A DNA stretch of 64,000 bases from an uncultured Bacteroidales bacterium (lineage in GTDB: Bacteria; Bacteroidota; Bacteroidia; Bacteroidales; FEN-979), in contig CAIWXI010000098.1 in the NCBI GenBank assembly GCA_903916595.1, positions 62,001 through 126,000 of the forward strand. The letters run 5' to 3'. The notes under the pieces are model-generated. The model did not search any database. It was not told the DNA's origin and was given only the letters and a program-made list of their open reading frames with translations. Positions within the stretch are counted from its first letter, which is position 1, and each line of letters starts with the position of its first letter. The translations under genes and the position numbers were made by a program. This document shows, in pieces, positions 1 to 9,478 of the stretch.

Positions 1-1049
1 AGCCCGGCAGTAATTACGATTTTATTTTCGAAGCTCCGGCCGATGTTTACCGGAACCCGGTTTACTTTATTGTCGGTGCCGACTTCGAATGCGAAGTATT
101 TCCCCTGGATGATGCTTAAAGCGCTCTGGGGTACAACAACGGTACTGTCTTTTTCGCTCATTACAAGCTGAACCTGACAATAGTTCCCCGGTTTGATGAT
201 CTGTTCAGGGTTGGAGACTTTGGCTCTCAATGCAATAGTTCCTGTAGTCGGATTGATATTCCTGTCGATGAAATCGATTTCTCCCGGGATTGGATATCTC
301 TTCTTATCAGCCAGTGTGAAGTATGCTTTAATCGGGCCATTCTTGCTCAGTACTACTTTGTGGGCAGAGACCCAGCGCATGATCGCGAGATAATCGGTTT
401 CGTTCATCTGAAAGTTCACGTACATCGGGTCAACAGCAGAGACTGTAGCCAGCAGTGTGCTTTCACCTGCTCCGACGAGGTTGCCCGGACGAACCTGGAC
501 TGAACCGATATAGCCCGTGATCGGCGAAGTCATTTCGGTATACGAAAGGTTGAGTTTTGCCTGATCCAGTTGGGCTTTGGCGCTGGCCACGCTAGCCCGG
601 TCCTGCTTTTCTGTAGTAACAGCTTTATCATAATCATTCTGGCTGATGGCGCTGGTTGACAAAAGGGGTTTTAAGCGGGTGACATTCAGCTTGGCCAATT
701 CCCAGGCAGCTGTTTTATTGTCGAGGTCGGCGATTGCATAATCGAGATTATTCTGGTATTTATCCCTTTCGATGCCAAAAAGATGCTGGCCTTTGTTTAC
801 TATCGAACCTTCCAGAAACGACCAATTCATGAGATACCCCTCGACCCTGGCACGGATGTCGATCGTGGGAATACCTTCGGCCTGCCCTACCATTTCAAGG
901 AAAATCGGGACCGTACTTCCCTTTAACTGCATGACCTTAAAACGTGGCGCCTCGGTTTGGCCTTTATCTTTGGATTTGCACGAGGGGTTCATGACGATGA
1001 CAAATGCTGCAATTAGCCAAAGCAGGTGGCTGGTGTATTTCTTGATCAT
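1..1049 (-). CDS. RND efflux periplasmic adaptor (HlyD/AcrA family) lipoprotein, C-terminus outside window
   Basis: Minus-strand translation from ATG at 1049: MIKKYTSHLLWLIAAFVIVMNPSCKSKDKGQ...FKVMQLKGSTVPIFLEMVGQAEGIPTIDIRARVEGYLMNWSFLEGSIVNKGQHLFGIERDKYQ; typical MFP hairpin and lipoyl motifs and a lipobox-like Cys. Not in the ORF track because it runs off the window. Confidence 0.88.
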   Translation of the reverse strand, partial: MIKKYTSHLLWLIAAFVIVMNPSCKSKDKGQTEAPRFKVMQLKGSTVPIFLEMVGQAEGIPTIDIRARVEGYLMNWSFLEGSIVNKGQHLFGIERDKYQNNLDYAIADLDNKTAAWELAKLNVTRLKPLLSTSAISQNDYDKAVTTEKQDRASVASAKAQLDQAKLNLSYTEMTSPITGYIGSVQVRPGNLVGAGESTLLATVSAVDPMYVNFQMNETDYLAIMRWVSAHKVVLSKNGPIKAYFTLADKKRYPIPGEIDFIDRNINPTTGTIALRAKVSNPEQIIKPGNYCQVQLVMSEKDSTVVVPQSALSIIQGKYFAFEVGTDNKVNRVPVNIGRSFENKIVITAG

Positions 1050-1134
1050 AAAGAATGGATTTGTTTGTTCATGACCAAAAGTAAGAATAATTTGGTTTAT
1101 TGATAAAAAAATGTTCGATTCGGCTCTCATTTTA

Positions 1135-1142
1135 TACTTTTG
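1135..1142 (+). promoter_or_regulatory. Putative Bacteroidota -7 box (TActTTTG) upstream of the TPR-like gene
   Basis: TACTTTTG matches TAnnTTTG, 22 nt before ATG 1164. Confidence 0.45.
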
Positions 1143-1163
1143 TCGTCAAACCCCACCGCCAGG

Positions 1164-3842
1164 ATGAGTGTTAACAGATCAATTATCGTAATTTGTTTTA
1201 TATTATATATGGCGTTGCCGGGTTTTACTCAGTCAGAATACAGGTATTCTTCAGGCCTCAGGTCATGGAGATTTCCCTATAAAGCCGACTTCAAACAGAA
1301 GACTAATTACGGTAATGACATCCTTGAGGAGCTGGCCAGGGATTTTCTTAAGCCGCCCCGATTTGTCAATATTACCATTGGTTTCAGAGAAGAAATTTCA
1401 GTGTTGCCCGAGAATCTTTTATCTGTGCTTGCCGTGATCAGGTTCTCTGATTTCAGCTTATCAGGCTATCTTCAGTACCGAAAATTTCCGATGGATGATG
1501 TTCTAATGCCTTCGTCGTTCAGGTTTGAACTTAAAAATGCCACTAAACTTGATACTGATAACGGTACGATTCTGGAGTTTGAAGGTATAGTCCCTTCAGG
1601 AAGCGCCAGCATTGTTTTTAAATTGCCCCGGCTATCTATCGATACGGCTATGGATACATTGATTGCCAGGAACTTCAGATTTATTTATTCTGATTCAGAC
1701 TTTCAGCGTTTTTATGCAAGGAAAAGCCTCATCGATGATTATTATGCCTCTGTGGCAATGCTCGAAAACATGGAGGTTGAAACGCGGAGCTGGGATATGA
1801 GAGACCCCGTGGGAATTCCTCTGAATTTCATCAGGCTTTCGGAACTTGTAAGGATGGTGAACCTCATTAGAAACAGGGAGTTTGGGAACAGTCTGTTACA
1901 GGGAGGGTATGATCCCGGGCATCTTCTTGAAAAACATCTGGCTTTATATAAAATATCAAGAACTTGTTTGTTCAATCTGGCTGAAACACTTGAAAAATCA
2001 GGTGCCCTGAAAGGTTTCATGCCTGCCGATAGTCTTGCATCTTATTTTATGGAACGGCTGATGAGGTACATCAGGCTTGGCGCACTGATGGATAATATTC
2101 AGGGCAGAATATATCAGGATTACTTAAATGCGTTTTATTCAGACCGAGTGTTCGGGAACGAAAGCGATTTTATACAGTCAATGCTGATCCGGATGTTCCC
2201 TGACGCTAAGCCCGACACCTTGCTTTCATGGGCTTCTGAAAACCTGATGAATGCCTACCGGGCAAAAGCAAAGGCATTGATAGCCGGGAAGAAATATTCG
2301 GATGCAGTGCTTCTGATGGAGAATGCTCACAAAATGGCTTTGGTAAACCCGTATCTTAAAAACCATAATGGCTGGGAGGATATGATGTTGGTAGGAGTGA
2401 ATGGGATATTTAATTCCTATGCCGGCATCGCTTCGAGCAGTCTTGAAAGTGGTAGTGTGAATTTTGCCATGGAATACCTTCAGAAAGCAGAAAAATACAT
2501 GGAACTATACCCGGGTTATATAACTTCAGATTCCATATACCGCAGAGTTTACCATTCTATTTTTATCGGGCAACTCGATCATTGCAGCGATCTTCTCGAT
2601 AAGGGGAATTATACCGATGCGCTGGAATGTCTGAACAGCCATGAACAGACATTCTATGGAAAAGCGCTCGAAATGCTGGCTCCCGACATTCTTGATAAAA
2701 AAGAGAAAGCAAGGCTTGGTATCATCATAGATTATACAGAGAGAAGCAGGAAAGCGCTGGTGCATGGTTTTTCCGATAGCGCACTGGTGTATTTCGACAA
2801 GGCAGGCATGATGATAAGTAACACACACGCTGCAGCAGGCGTGAAGCAGAATCTCGATTCACTGGCTCCTGTTATCGCCCGTATCAGGATTAAAAAGATT
2901 AATACACTCGCATCGGCCTATTACAGGCAGAGGCAGTTCCCGAGGGCGATCATTCAGTTTGAGCAGGCGGGAAAAGTTTCAGCAGCATACTCAATTCCTT
3001 CAGATCCTGTTGCTGATTCTTTATATCATCAAGCGTATAAACAATGGCTGCTCGACCGTATCTCGCAGGAGCAGAGGTTTATATGGAGTAACAAACCCGA
3101 TTCGGCGGGAAGTTTCATCTCTCTTGCTTTTGAAACGGCAAAAAGCAAAGGGCTGGCTCAGGATCCGGATATCCTGAATGCAATTTCTCTATACCAGTCA
3201 AGGATAAGTGGTCACTCCTGTGAGACATTGGAAGACAGTCTGGTTGTATTCAATATCAGGGCAGGAAGATGTTTTGCAATACAGAACTTCAACAGGGGCA
3301 CGTGGATCCTCGAGCATGCTATAATTCAGGCAGAAAGAATGTCAAACTGCAATCCCAATATCAATGCGTTGAAGGACTCCCTGAATAAGTATCAGGATGC
3401 TGCAGAGTACCAGAAAAATTTAGAGGAAGTGAATATTGCCATGGTTACAGGGGATTATACAAAAGGCTTGAGATTGCTGGCTGCCAATGAACAAGATTAT
3501 ACTTTAAAACGAATTGATTATTTCGGGATACCGCTTACATCGGTCTACGATTATGTGGCAACCAAGGCAAATCCGTTCATTTCGATACAAGCGCTTGAAT
3601 ATTATCTGAACCAAAATGATCCTGTTGAAGCTTTGCGCTATCTGAAGCTGCTAAATGTTCAGGGCATGCATGATATCCAAACATATAGTTACCAGGAAAA
3701 AACAGCCCGTTCCCTTTCAGTGAGGGATAAACTTGCCAATGCCAATGCTGACCCACAACAGATTGTTCGGCGTTATTCAGCGGCCAACTCCTGGATGAGC
3801 CGATTTACCGAGGTTTATATCAAGGCGTGGGAAAAACTTTAG
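1164..3842 (+). CDS. Secreted protein with TPR-like helical repeats, function unknown
   Basis: 900-aa ORF. ATG at 1164 gives a good signal peptide (MSVNRSIIVICFILYMALPGFTQ). The track's TTG start at 1140 overlaps a predicted -7 box. Repeated helical segments resemble TPRs. Confidence 0.75.
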   Translation: MSVNRSIIVICFILYMALPGFTQSEYRYSSGLRSWRFPYKADFKQKTNYGNDILEELARDFLKPPRFVNITIGFREEISVLPENLLSVLAVIRFSDFSLSGYLQYRKFPMDDVLMPSSFRFELKNATKLDTDNGTILEFEGIVPSGSASIVFKLPRLSIDTAMDTLIARNFRFIYSDSDFQRFYARKSLIDDYYASVAMLENMEVETRSWDMRDPVGIPLNFIRLSELVRMVNLIRNREFGNSLLQGGYDPGHLLEKHLALYKISRTCLFNLAETLEKSGALKGFMPADSLASYFMERLMRYIRLGALMDNIQGRIYQDYLNAFYSDRVFGNESDFIQSMLIRMFPDAKPDTLLSWASENLMNAYRAKAKALIAGKKYSDAVLLMENAHKMALVNPYLKNHNGWEDMMLVGVNGIFNSYAGIASSSLESGSVNFAMEYLQKAEKYMELYPGYITSDSIYRRVYHSIFIGQLDHCSDLLDKGNYTDALECLNSHEQTFYGKALEMLAPDILDKKEKARLGIIIDYTERSRKALVHGFSDSALVYFDKAGMMISNTHAAAGVKQNLDSLAPVIARIRIKKINTLASAYYRQRQFPRAIIQFEQAGKVSAAYSIPSDPVADSLYHQAYKQWLLDRISQEQRFIWSNKPDSAGSFISLAFETAKSKGLAQDPDILNAISLYQSRISGHSCETLEDSLVVFNIRAGRCFAIQNFNRGTWILEHAIIQAERMSNCNPNINALKDSLNKYQDAAEYQKNLEEVNIAMVTGDYTKGLRLLAANEQDYTLKRIDYFGIPLTSVYDYVATKANPFISIQALEYYLNQNDPVEALRYLKLLNVQGMHDIQTYSYQEKTARSLSVRDKLANANADPQQIVRRYSAANSWMSRFTEVYIKAWEKL

Positions 3843-3892
3843 TCAGATGGCAGATATCTGATACCTGATATCTGATATCTGATATCAGATAA
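3843..3892. repeat. Intergenic GATATCTGATATC-type repeat with a 16-bp perfect palindrome
   Basis: tcagatggcagatatctgatacctgatatctgatatctgatatcagata; tatctgatatcagata (3876-3891) is its own reverse complement. Starts directly after the stop codon. Confidence 0.8.
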
Positions 3893-3924
3893 TTCCATAT
3901 ACCTTTACATCTAAAACCAAAGTC

Positions 3925-4665
3925 ATGAAAAGAAACCTTCTTTTAATAAGTAACTCCACAAATGCCGGAGAGGAATATCTTGGCTGGCCCAGGCCATATA
4001 TAGCGAATTTTCTGAAAAAATTTTCTGTCCGTTCAGTTCTTTTTGTCCCATATGCCGGGGTCAACCTAAGTGGGGAAGGTATATCGCAGTCGTATGACAT
4101 ATATGAAGAAAGAGTGAAAAGTGTTTTTGCCGGTTTTGGTGTGGAACTAATGTCGGTGCACAGTTCAGACAACCCTCGCCAGGCAGTAAAAAAAGCCGAA
4201 TGTATTGTCGTGGGCGGAGGCAATACATTTCATCTTGTAAAGATGATGCATGAAACCGGGATTATGAATCCGATAAGGGATCAGGTTAGGTTGGGAATAC
4301 CCTATGTTGGATGGAGTGCCGGCTCGAATGTAGCTTGTCCGACTATGAAAACAACCAATGATATGCCCATTGCAGAACCGTCATCGTTCAAGTGTCTTGA
4401 TCTTATCCCTTTTCAGATCAATCCGCATTACCTGGATGCGAATCCACAGGGGCATGCCGGAGAAACAAGGGAACAGAGGATACTTGAGTTTTTAGTAGTG
4501 AACAGGGATGTCCGTGTCGTTGGCTTACGTGAAGCCTGCCTGTTTTGGATTGAAGGGAACACTATTGAACTTAAGGGATCGAGGAAGCTGAGAGTGTTCG
4601 ATTACGGACAGCCGGCAAGGGAGTATGGGGAAGGGGAGGCGATTGATTTTTTGTTGAAGGAATGA
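3925..4665 (+). CDS. pepE: Peptidase E (alpha-aspartyl dipeptidase, S51 family)
   Basis: MKRNLLLISNSTNAGEEYLGWPRPYIANFL...VVGGGNTFHLV...VGWSAGSNVACPTMKTTNDMPI; conserved GWSAGSN serine motif. Confidence 0.93.
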   Translation: MKRNLLLISNSTNAGEEYLGWPRPYIANFLKKFSVRSVLFVPYAGVNLSGEGISQSYDIYEERVKSVFAGFGVELMSVHSSDNPRQAVKKAECIVVGGGNTFHLVKMMHETGIMNPIRDQVRLGIPYVGWSAGSNVACPTMKTTNDMPIAEPSSFKCLDLIPFQINPHYLDANPQGHAGETREQRILEFLVVNRDVRVVGLREACLFWIEGNTIELKGSRKLRVFDYGQPAREYGEGEAIDFLLKE

Positions 4666-4674
4666 AGGAATGGA

Positions 4675-6270
4675 TTACTGGCGGAGGACGCGGGCGTGGC
4701 CGGTGGTATTATCTTTGCCGGTGGCTTTGAGCAGATATATGCCCGGGAGCAGGCCTGATGGGTTGATAATACATTGTTTGTCATTGATTTTGTCGAGGAC
4801 GAAGACGCTTCTTCCGGTTAAGTCATAAAGTTCGATCTTGTTGATTTCTGTAAGCCCTTCAATCTTGACTTTTTCGTAGCTGGGATTGGGGTATACTCTC
4901 GAAATCAGGTTTTGGAGATCTGATATACCGACCGCACCCACTGAAGACCTGGTAATGACCCTGACCGGATTGCCAACACGCAGATCGCCGCTGTCGGCCA
5001 CGGGAGTAACTTCAAAAACAAGCCATTGGTGAATTGAGAGAGTATCTATAGTATATGTAATATGTATTGCTGTGTCGATCCGGGTTAGATTAATACCAAG
5101 TGAATCGGAGCTGCGATACCACTGGTAAGTGCTTACGCCTTCGGCGAACCCATTAATGTTTTCATAGGTGTAAACTCCGGAAAGAACCTCTTTGAACACG
5201 CAGACACCTTGAATATCCACATCGTTTGCCATCGGAATGGTTGGGTTTAAGGGGTTCCAGTTATTGAACCATGAATCGTCGGTATTCGGGCCCGAGATGG
5301 TATCGTGCAGAACATAGGTACGGAAGGGTTGGCCCTTCAGTTCGGCGGTAAGCCAGGAGCTGTTGATACGGTATTTAAAACTGATAGGATTCTGACGGTA
5401 ATACGCAGTATCGATCAAGACGGTAGCCGTATAAATACTGTCTTTGTTATCATCATACAGGATATCGTAAGCCCCGTTGCCATTGAATGAACCGGCCACA
5501 TCCACATGATCGGCGTGTCGGCTGAAATGTTTCGCCCAGGTCATGTATTTCATATCGCATGAGAAGGTCATAGGGATCTTCGACGGATTATAATTATTGA
5601 ACCAGTAAAGGGAGTGGATCAGGCTGTCGGGAGCCAGAAGCAGCCTGTTTGGCTTACCTTTCAGTTCGACACCGTTACTGTCTCCATTGATCCTGAATTT
5701 AAATGCAGCTATAAAATCAGGCTCAATATTGTACATGGTCTGGTAAACGTAGCTGGTCCCAATCTGTGTAAAGTGCGGGGAGCCCTGCCAGTTGTTGATG
5801 TTCCCTATCATATCAACATAATCGGTATCGGGTCTGAAAGTATGTTGTTGCACGGGGTAGGACATATCGACCTGGAACCAAGTATAATTGAGGTAAGCAT
5901 TATTCCACCAGCAGGAATAATAATTTATTCCCTGACCTATGAGTATCTGCCGGTCTACAGATTCGGTGATAAAATCATTGATTCTGAATCTGAAATGGCA
6001 GACAGCACCAGAATCAAAACCCTGGGTAAGCATGAGTGTGAATTTGCTGCTGTCTGAGGCCACCAGTTGCTGGTCTTCGATACCGGAGTCGAACACAACA
6101 TAAAGCCGGTCGAGGGAGGGATCGAAAATACCGCTCCTAATCGCTTTAGCCATGTTGACTTCCAGCGAGAGGACAAACACGGTGTCGGCAGCGCCTGATG
6201 CCCGCTGAATTGAGAGCAGGCCTGAGAGCAGGAAAAGGAGGGTAATAGAAAGAATAAGAGATCGTTTCAT
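4675..6270 (-). CDS. Secreted protein with repeated starch-binding-like modules and T9SS C-terminal sorting domain
   Basis: Signal peptide; repeated segments with ...VDMIGNINNWQG.../...VDVAGSFNGNGAYD... and FKFRINGDSNGVELKGKPNR/FKYRINSSWLTAELKGQPFR; C-terminus VYPNPSYEKVKIEGL...IELYDLTGRSV...LPGIYLLKATG. Confidence 0.75.
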   Translation of the reverse strand: MKRSLILSITLLFLLSGLLSIQRASGAADTVFVLSLEVNMAKAIRSGIFDPSLDRLYVVFDSGIEDQQLVASDSSKFTLMLTQGFDSGAVCHFRFRINDFITESVDRQILIGQGINYYSCWWNNAYLNYTWFQVDMSYPVQQHTFRPDTDYVDMIGNINNWQGSPHFTQIGTSYVYQTMYNIEPDFIAAFKFRINGDSNGVELKGKPNRLLLAPDSLIHSLYWFNNYNPSKIPMTFSCDMKYMTWAKHFSRHADHVDVAGSFNGNGAYDILYDDNKDSIYTATVLIDTAYYRQNPISFKYRINSSWLTAELKGQPFRTYVLHDTISGPNTDDSWFNNWNPLNPTIPMANDVDIQGVCVFKEVLSGVYTYENINGFAEGVSTYQWYRSSDSLGINLTRIDTAIHITYTIDTLSIHQWLVFEVTPVADSGDLRVGNPVRVITRSSVGAVGISDLQNLISRVYPNPSYEKVKIEGLTEINKIELYDLTGRSVFVLDKINDKQCIINPSGLLPGIYLLKATGKDNTTGHARVLRQ

Positions 6271-6293
6271 TTCGTGTATTGCGGATTGCGGTG

Positions 6294-6301
6294 CAAAGAT
6301 A
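6294..6301 (-). promoter_or_regulatory. Putative -7 box (TAtcTTTG)
   Basis: Forward caaagata = TATCTTTG on minus strand, about 24 nt before ATG 6270. Confidence 0.4.
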
Positions 6302-6352
6302 GAAAATTAACGTTTGCAGACGCGGTTTAGTCTGTATGCCGGAGCGAGAGCG

Positions 6353-9199
6353 TTAAAGAATTATGAATTTACCGCTTGTTGTACCGGCGGGTGTAAGCAG
6401 TTTATAGAAGTACATACCCGGTTTCAGCACTGTCTCGGGATTCCAAAGAAAATCATGAACTCCCTGGGGAAGTCTGCCATCGAATATGATTCCGGCCGGT
6501 CTGCCGCTGAAATCATAAACAAAGAGCTTCACCTGGGTGGTTTGTTCATTCAGAAGTTCGAAGGTTACAGGTCCTTCAGCCGGGTTCGGGAAGACCCTCA
6601 CACGGCAATCTGCTTTGGATGGAACATAAGGATTTTCGATGCCTGTAAAAACAGGTTTCGGGAGCCTCACCGTGGTATATAGCCTGTATTCACCCGGGGT
6701 GAAAGGCAGGGGAGCCGCAATGTTGGTAACATTAAGGGAATCACCGCTGTAATATTCGTACCAGGCACCAGTTTTAGTGAAATTCGGTATCATACTCTGG
6801 GCCACCACATCAAAATTGCCAAGGATCACAGCATCCATTGAGGCATCGGTGAGGGTGATCCGTTTTTTTGCCGCGGAAACATCCATGAGAAAAGACGTGC
6901 TTCTGAAAACCGGAAGATTCTTTTTCAGTTCGGCAAGAGAATGGTATACATTAAATAAATATTTTCTTCCCCACTGCGAATAGTAGTCCCAGCGGATGGG
7001 TTTGGGATCAAGCCTGGAGGCGGATGTGCCTGTGGGGTAGTTAATGGAATAATCGTAGCCCAGCTCTCCGAACTCCCATATCATTTTTGGGCCGGGCATG
7101 GTGAAAAAGAAATTAGCGCAGAGTGCACCACGTTGCAGGGCGGTGGCCGAGTCTTTACAATTATAGGGTGGGGTGTTGGCGTTTCCAAAGCTGTAATCCT
7201 TGAACATCTGTCGTTCTTCATCATGGCTTTCCATATACCATACTATATTAGGCTGGGACCATCCGCGGTTTTTATAGGAACCCCAGGACAGGTCGGAAGC
7301 GCCGCCGCTGTTCCATCCGCCGGAGGCGTTATTATAATTACCGTTTCCGTTGCCCCAGAGCATCATGCCATTATTGGCAAGAACTTTTTCCTCGGTGTTA
7401 TCGGCAAAATGTTCAAGGATCATATATGCTGAAGGGTTTATCGACCATACCGTGTCGGCGTATTGGTTCAGGATGTTGACCCGGTTTTGGTCGTACTGTC
7501 CCCAGAGACTCACGTTGTTTGGATATGAATTGACCTGGGTAAATCCTTTAGATAAGTCGAAACGGTAACCGTCGGCATGATATTCCTGCAACCAGTATTT
7601 CAAGAGACGCAGCATATATAAGCGGGTTGAAGGGCTGTCGTGATTGAAATCGTAGCCCACGTTATATGGATGTTTCGGTATCTGGTTAAACCAGGGGCTG
7701 TTCGCGGCAGGTCGCTGGTTCTCTGCATCCCAGTATAGCTGTACCAGGGGGGAAGCCCCGAAATGATGGTTGCAGACGATGTCGAAAATCACGGCTATGC
7801 CTTTAGCATGGGCTGCTTCGATAAACTGTCTGAGTGTATTTTTCGGACCATAATATTTATCTATGGCAAAGGAATAATCGGGGTTGTAACCCCAGCTTAT
7901 GTTCCCTTCGAATTCCATGATGGGCATCAGTTCGATGGCATTGACTCCGAGGTTTTTCAGGTAGTTGAGAGTATCGATAAGTGACAGGTAGGTATGCTGG
8001 ACGGTAAAATCAGTTATCCACAATTCATAAATAACCAGGTCAGTAACAGCAGGAGGGGTGAAAGTTGAAGTTGACCAGGGGTAGGGTGTTTGTGCGGTCT
8101 GAAGTACTGAAGCGATGCCGGTAGTTTTGCCTGTTGGATAGGGGATAAGGTCGGGATATGTAGCTGGTTCGATATACTGATCGTTGGGGTCGCTTACTTT
8201 GTCGCAGAAGGGATCACCAATACGGAGAGATCCGTCGACCAGGTACTGAAAAATATATTCCTGCCGTGGCGTGAGATTATTAAGCTGTATCCAGAAATCA
8301 TCGCCGCTGGGAGTTTGGAACAAATAATGCAGAGAATCGAGCTCCCAGTTACTAAAGTCACCCAAAGTAAAACAGGACTGCTTGCCGGGTGCGAAAAGGC
8401 GCAAAACGACCGTGGTTGAATCAACATAATTAATACCTTCTTTAACACCTGCAGGCATTGCAGCAATGGTTGGAGAAGGAATTACTGTGTAGCAGAATGA
8501 ATCAGCAGCGGCAGCGGTATCGTTTTTTGCCAGGATTCTAATCCATTGTTTCACCCAGTTCCGCCCAAAATTATTAGACAGAAGGGTATCTGTGATAATA
8601 TGGCCGGCAGTTGTTTTAATGAGCGTACCGTTAAGGAATATCTTCATGCTGTCGGCCAGGGGGCTGGTTGCATTCACCGGAATTGTTTCCAAAGCTTTCA
8701 GGAACAGGTTTTTATTTTGGGGAAGGTTGATTTTAACGCTGGTAACCGTGGGATAAACGTTTGCAAAAACATCACCTCCGTTGGCTTCGCGGCCTGTTTT
8801 AGAACCATCGGAGTTTCTGAACACGAATGCCATCTTCAGAATGCTTTCACCGGCAGGTACGCCGTAAAAGGCTCTTATGCCGGGTTTCATTTTGATGCTG
8901 TAGAGGTTATTGCCCAGGGGGGTCAGCTGTGCCTTGGTCGTATTTTCGCTCCATCCGGCTATCACGTATTTCCAATCAGAGGGGGAAGTACTCAGGTTAG
9001 TGATCACACCGGTATGGGCGTAGATAGGAGGCGCCACGTTCATAAGCCCGGCGTCACCCTGGCTTGCGTCGAAAATAAGGGTACATGAATCGATGTCGGT
9101 TGGGTAGAATGGGATTGTTACAACGACCTGAGCCGAAGCTATTGAATAAATGAAAACGGAAAGGAAGAGAAGAAGGATGGAAACAATGGGCCTTTTCAT
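6353..9199 (-). CDS. Secreted GH13 alpha-amylase family enzyme with N-terminal E-set domain and T9SS C-terminal domain
   Basis: GH13 motifs DGYRFDLSKGF, ILEHFADN, ESHDEER; signal peptide; C-term RVFPNPAEGPVTFELL...VYDFSGRPAG...LKPGMYFYKLLT. Confidence 0.93.
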   Translation of the reverse strand: MKRPIVSILLLFLSVFIYSIASAQVVVTIPFYPTDIDSCTLIFDASQGDAGLMNVAPPIYAHTGVITNLSTSPSDWKYVIAGWSENTTKAQLTPLGNNLYSIKMKPGIRAFYGVPAGESILKMAFVFRNSDGSKTGREANGGDVFANVYPTVTSVKINLPQNKNLFLKALETIPVNATSPLADSMKIFLNGTLIKTTAGHIITDTLLSNNFGRNWVKQWIRILAKNDTAAAADSFCYTVIPSPTIAAMPAGVKEGINYVDSTTVVLRLFAPGKQSCFTLGDFSNWELDSLHYLFQTPSGDDFWIQLNNLTPRQEYIFQYLVDGSLRIGDPFCDKVSDPNDQYIEPATYPDLIPYPTGKTTGIASVLQTAQTPYPWSTSTFTPPAVTDLVIYELWITDFTVQHTYLSLIDTLNYLKNLGVNAIELMPIMEFEGNISWGYNPDYSFAIDKYYGPKNTLRQFIEAAHAKGIAVIFDIVCNHHFGASPLVQLYWDAENQRPAANSPWFNQIPKHPYNVGYDFNHDSPSTRLYMLRLLKYWLQEYHADGYRFDLSKGFTQVNSYPNNVSLWGQYDQNRVNILNQYADTVWSINPSAYMILEHFADNTEEKVLANNGMMLWGNGNGNYNNASGGWNSGGASDLSWGSYKNRGWSQPNIVWYMESHDEERQMFKDYSFGNANTPPYNCKDSATALQRGALCANFFFTMPGPKMIWEFGELGYDYSINYPTGTSASRLDPKPIRWDYYSQWGRKYLFNVYHSLAELKKNLPVFRSTSFLMDVSAAKKRITLTDASMDAVILGNFDVVAQSMIPNFTKTGAWYEYYSGDSLNVTNIAAPLPFTPGEYRLYTTVRLPKPVFTGIENPYVPSKADCRVRVFPNPAEGPVTFELLNEQTTQVKLFVYDFSGRPAGIIFDGRLPQGVHDFLWNPETVLKPGMYFYKLLTPAGTTSGKFIIL

Positions 9200-9220
9200 A
9201 ATATCTGTATTTATAACTGC

Positions 9221-9228
9221 AAAGGTAC
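9221..9228 (-). promoter_or_regulatory. Putative -7 box (TAccTTTG) for the 9199-6353 gene
   Basis: Forward caaaggta = TACCTTTG on minus strand, about 22 nt before ATG 9199. Confidence 0.45.
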
Positions 9229-9478
9229 TAAAATCGTGCCATAATTTTATCCGATAATAAGGGTGTGGAAGAAGACCCTGGTTTGTTGAAAAAATATATG
9301 TTTTTTTTTAATTTTTAATTAAATGGAATACAGCGTCTTAGGTTATTGTTAAAAAATAAACAATAAACAGAATGTTCATCGTATGCTTTTTTTTATTAAT
9401 TCTGCACGGAAATACCATAACTATTGACCACGGTATAAATTGCAATTAACGGACAACTAACAATTTAAAATTAACTCT

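Noticed and set aside
1140-1163. TTG start at 1140 for the TPR-like gene
   Set aside because: It lies in a predicted -7 box and precedes a better ATG with a clean signal peptide at 1164.
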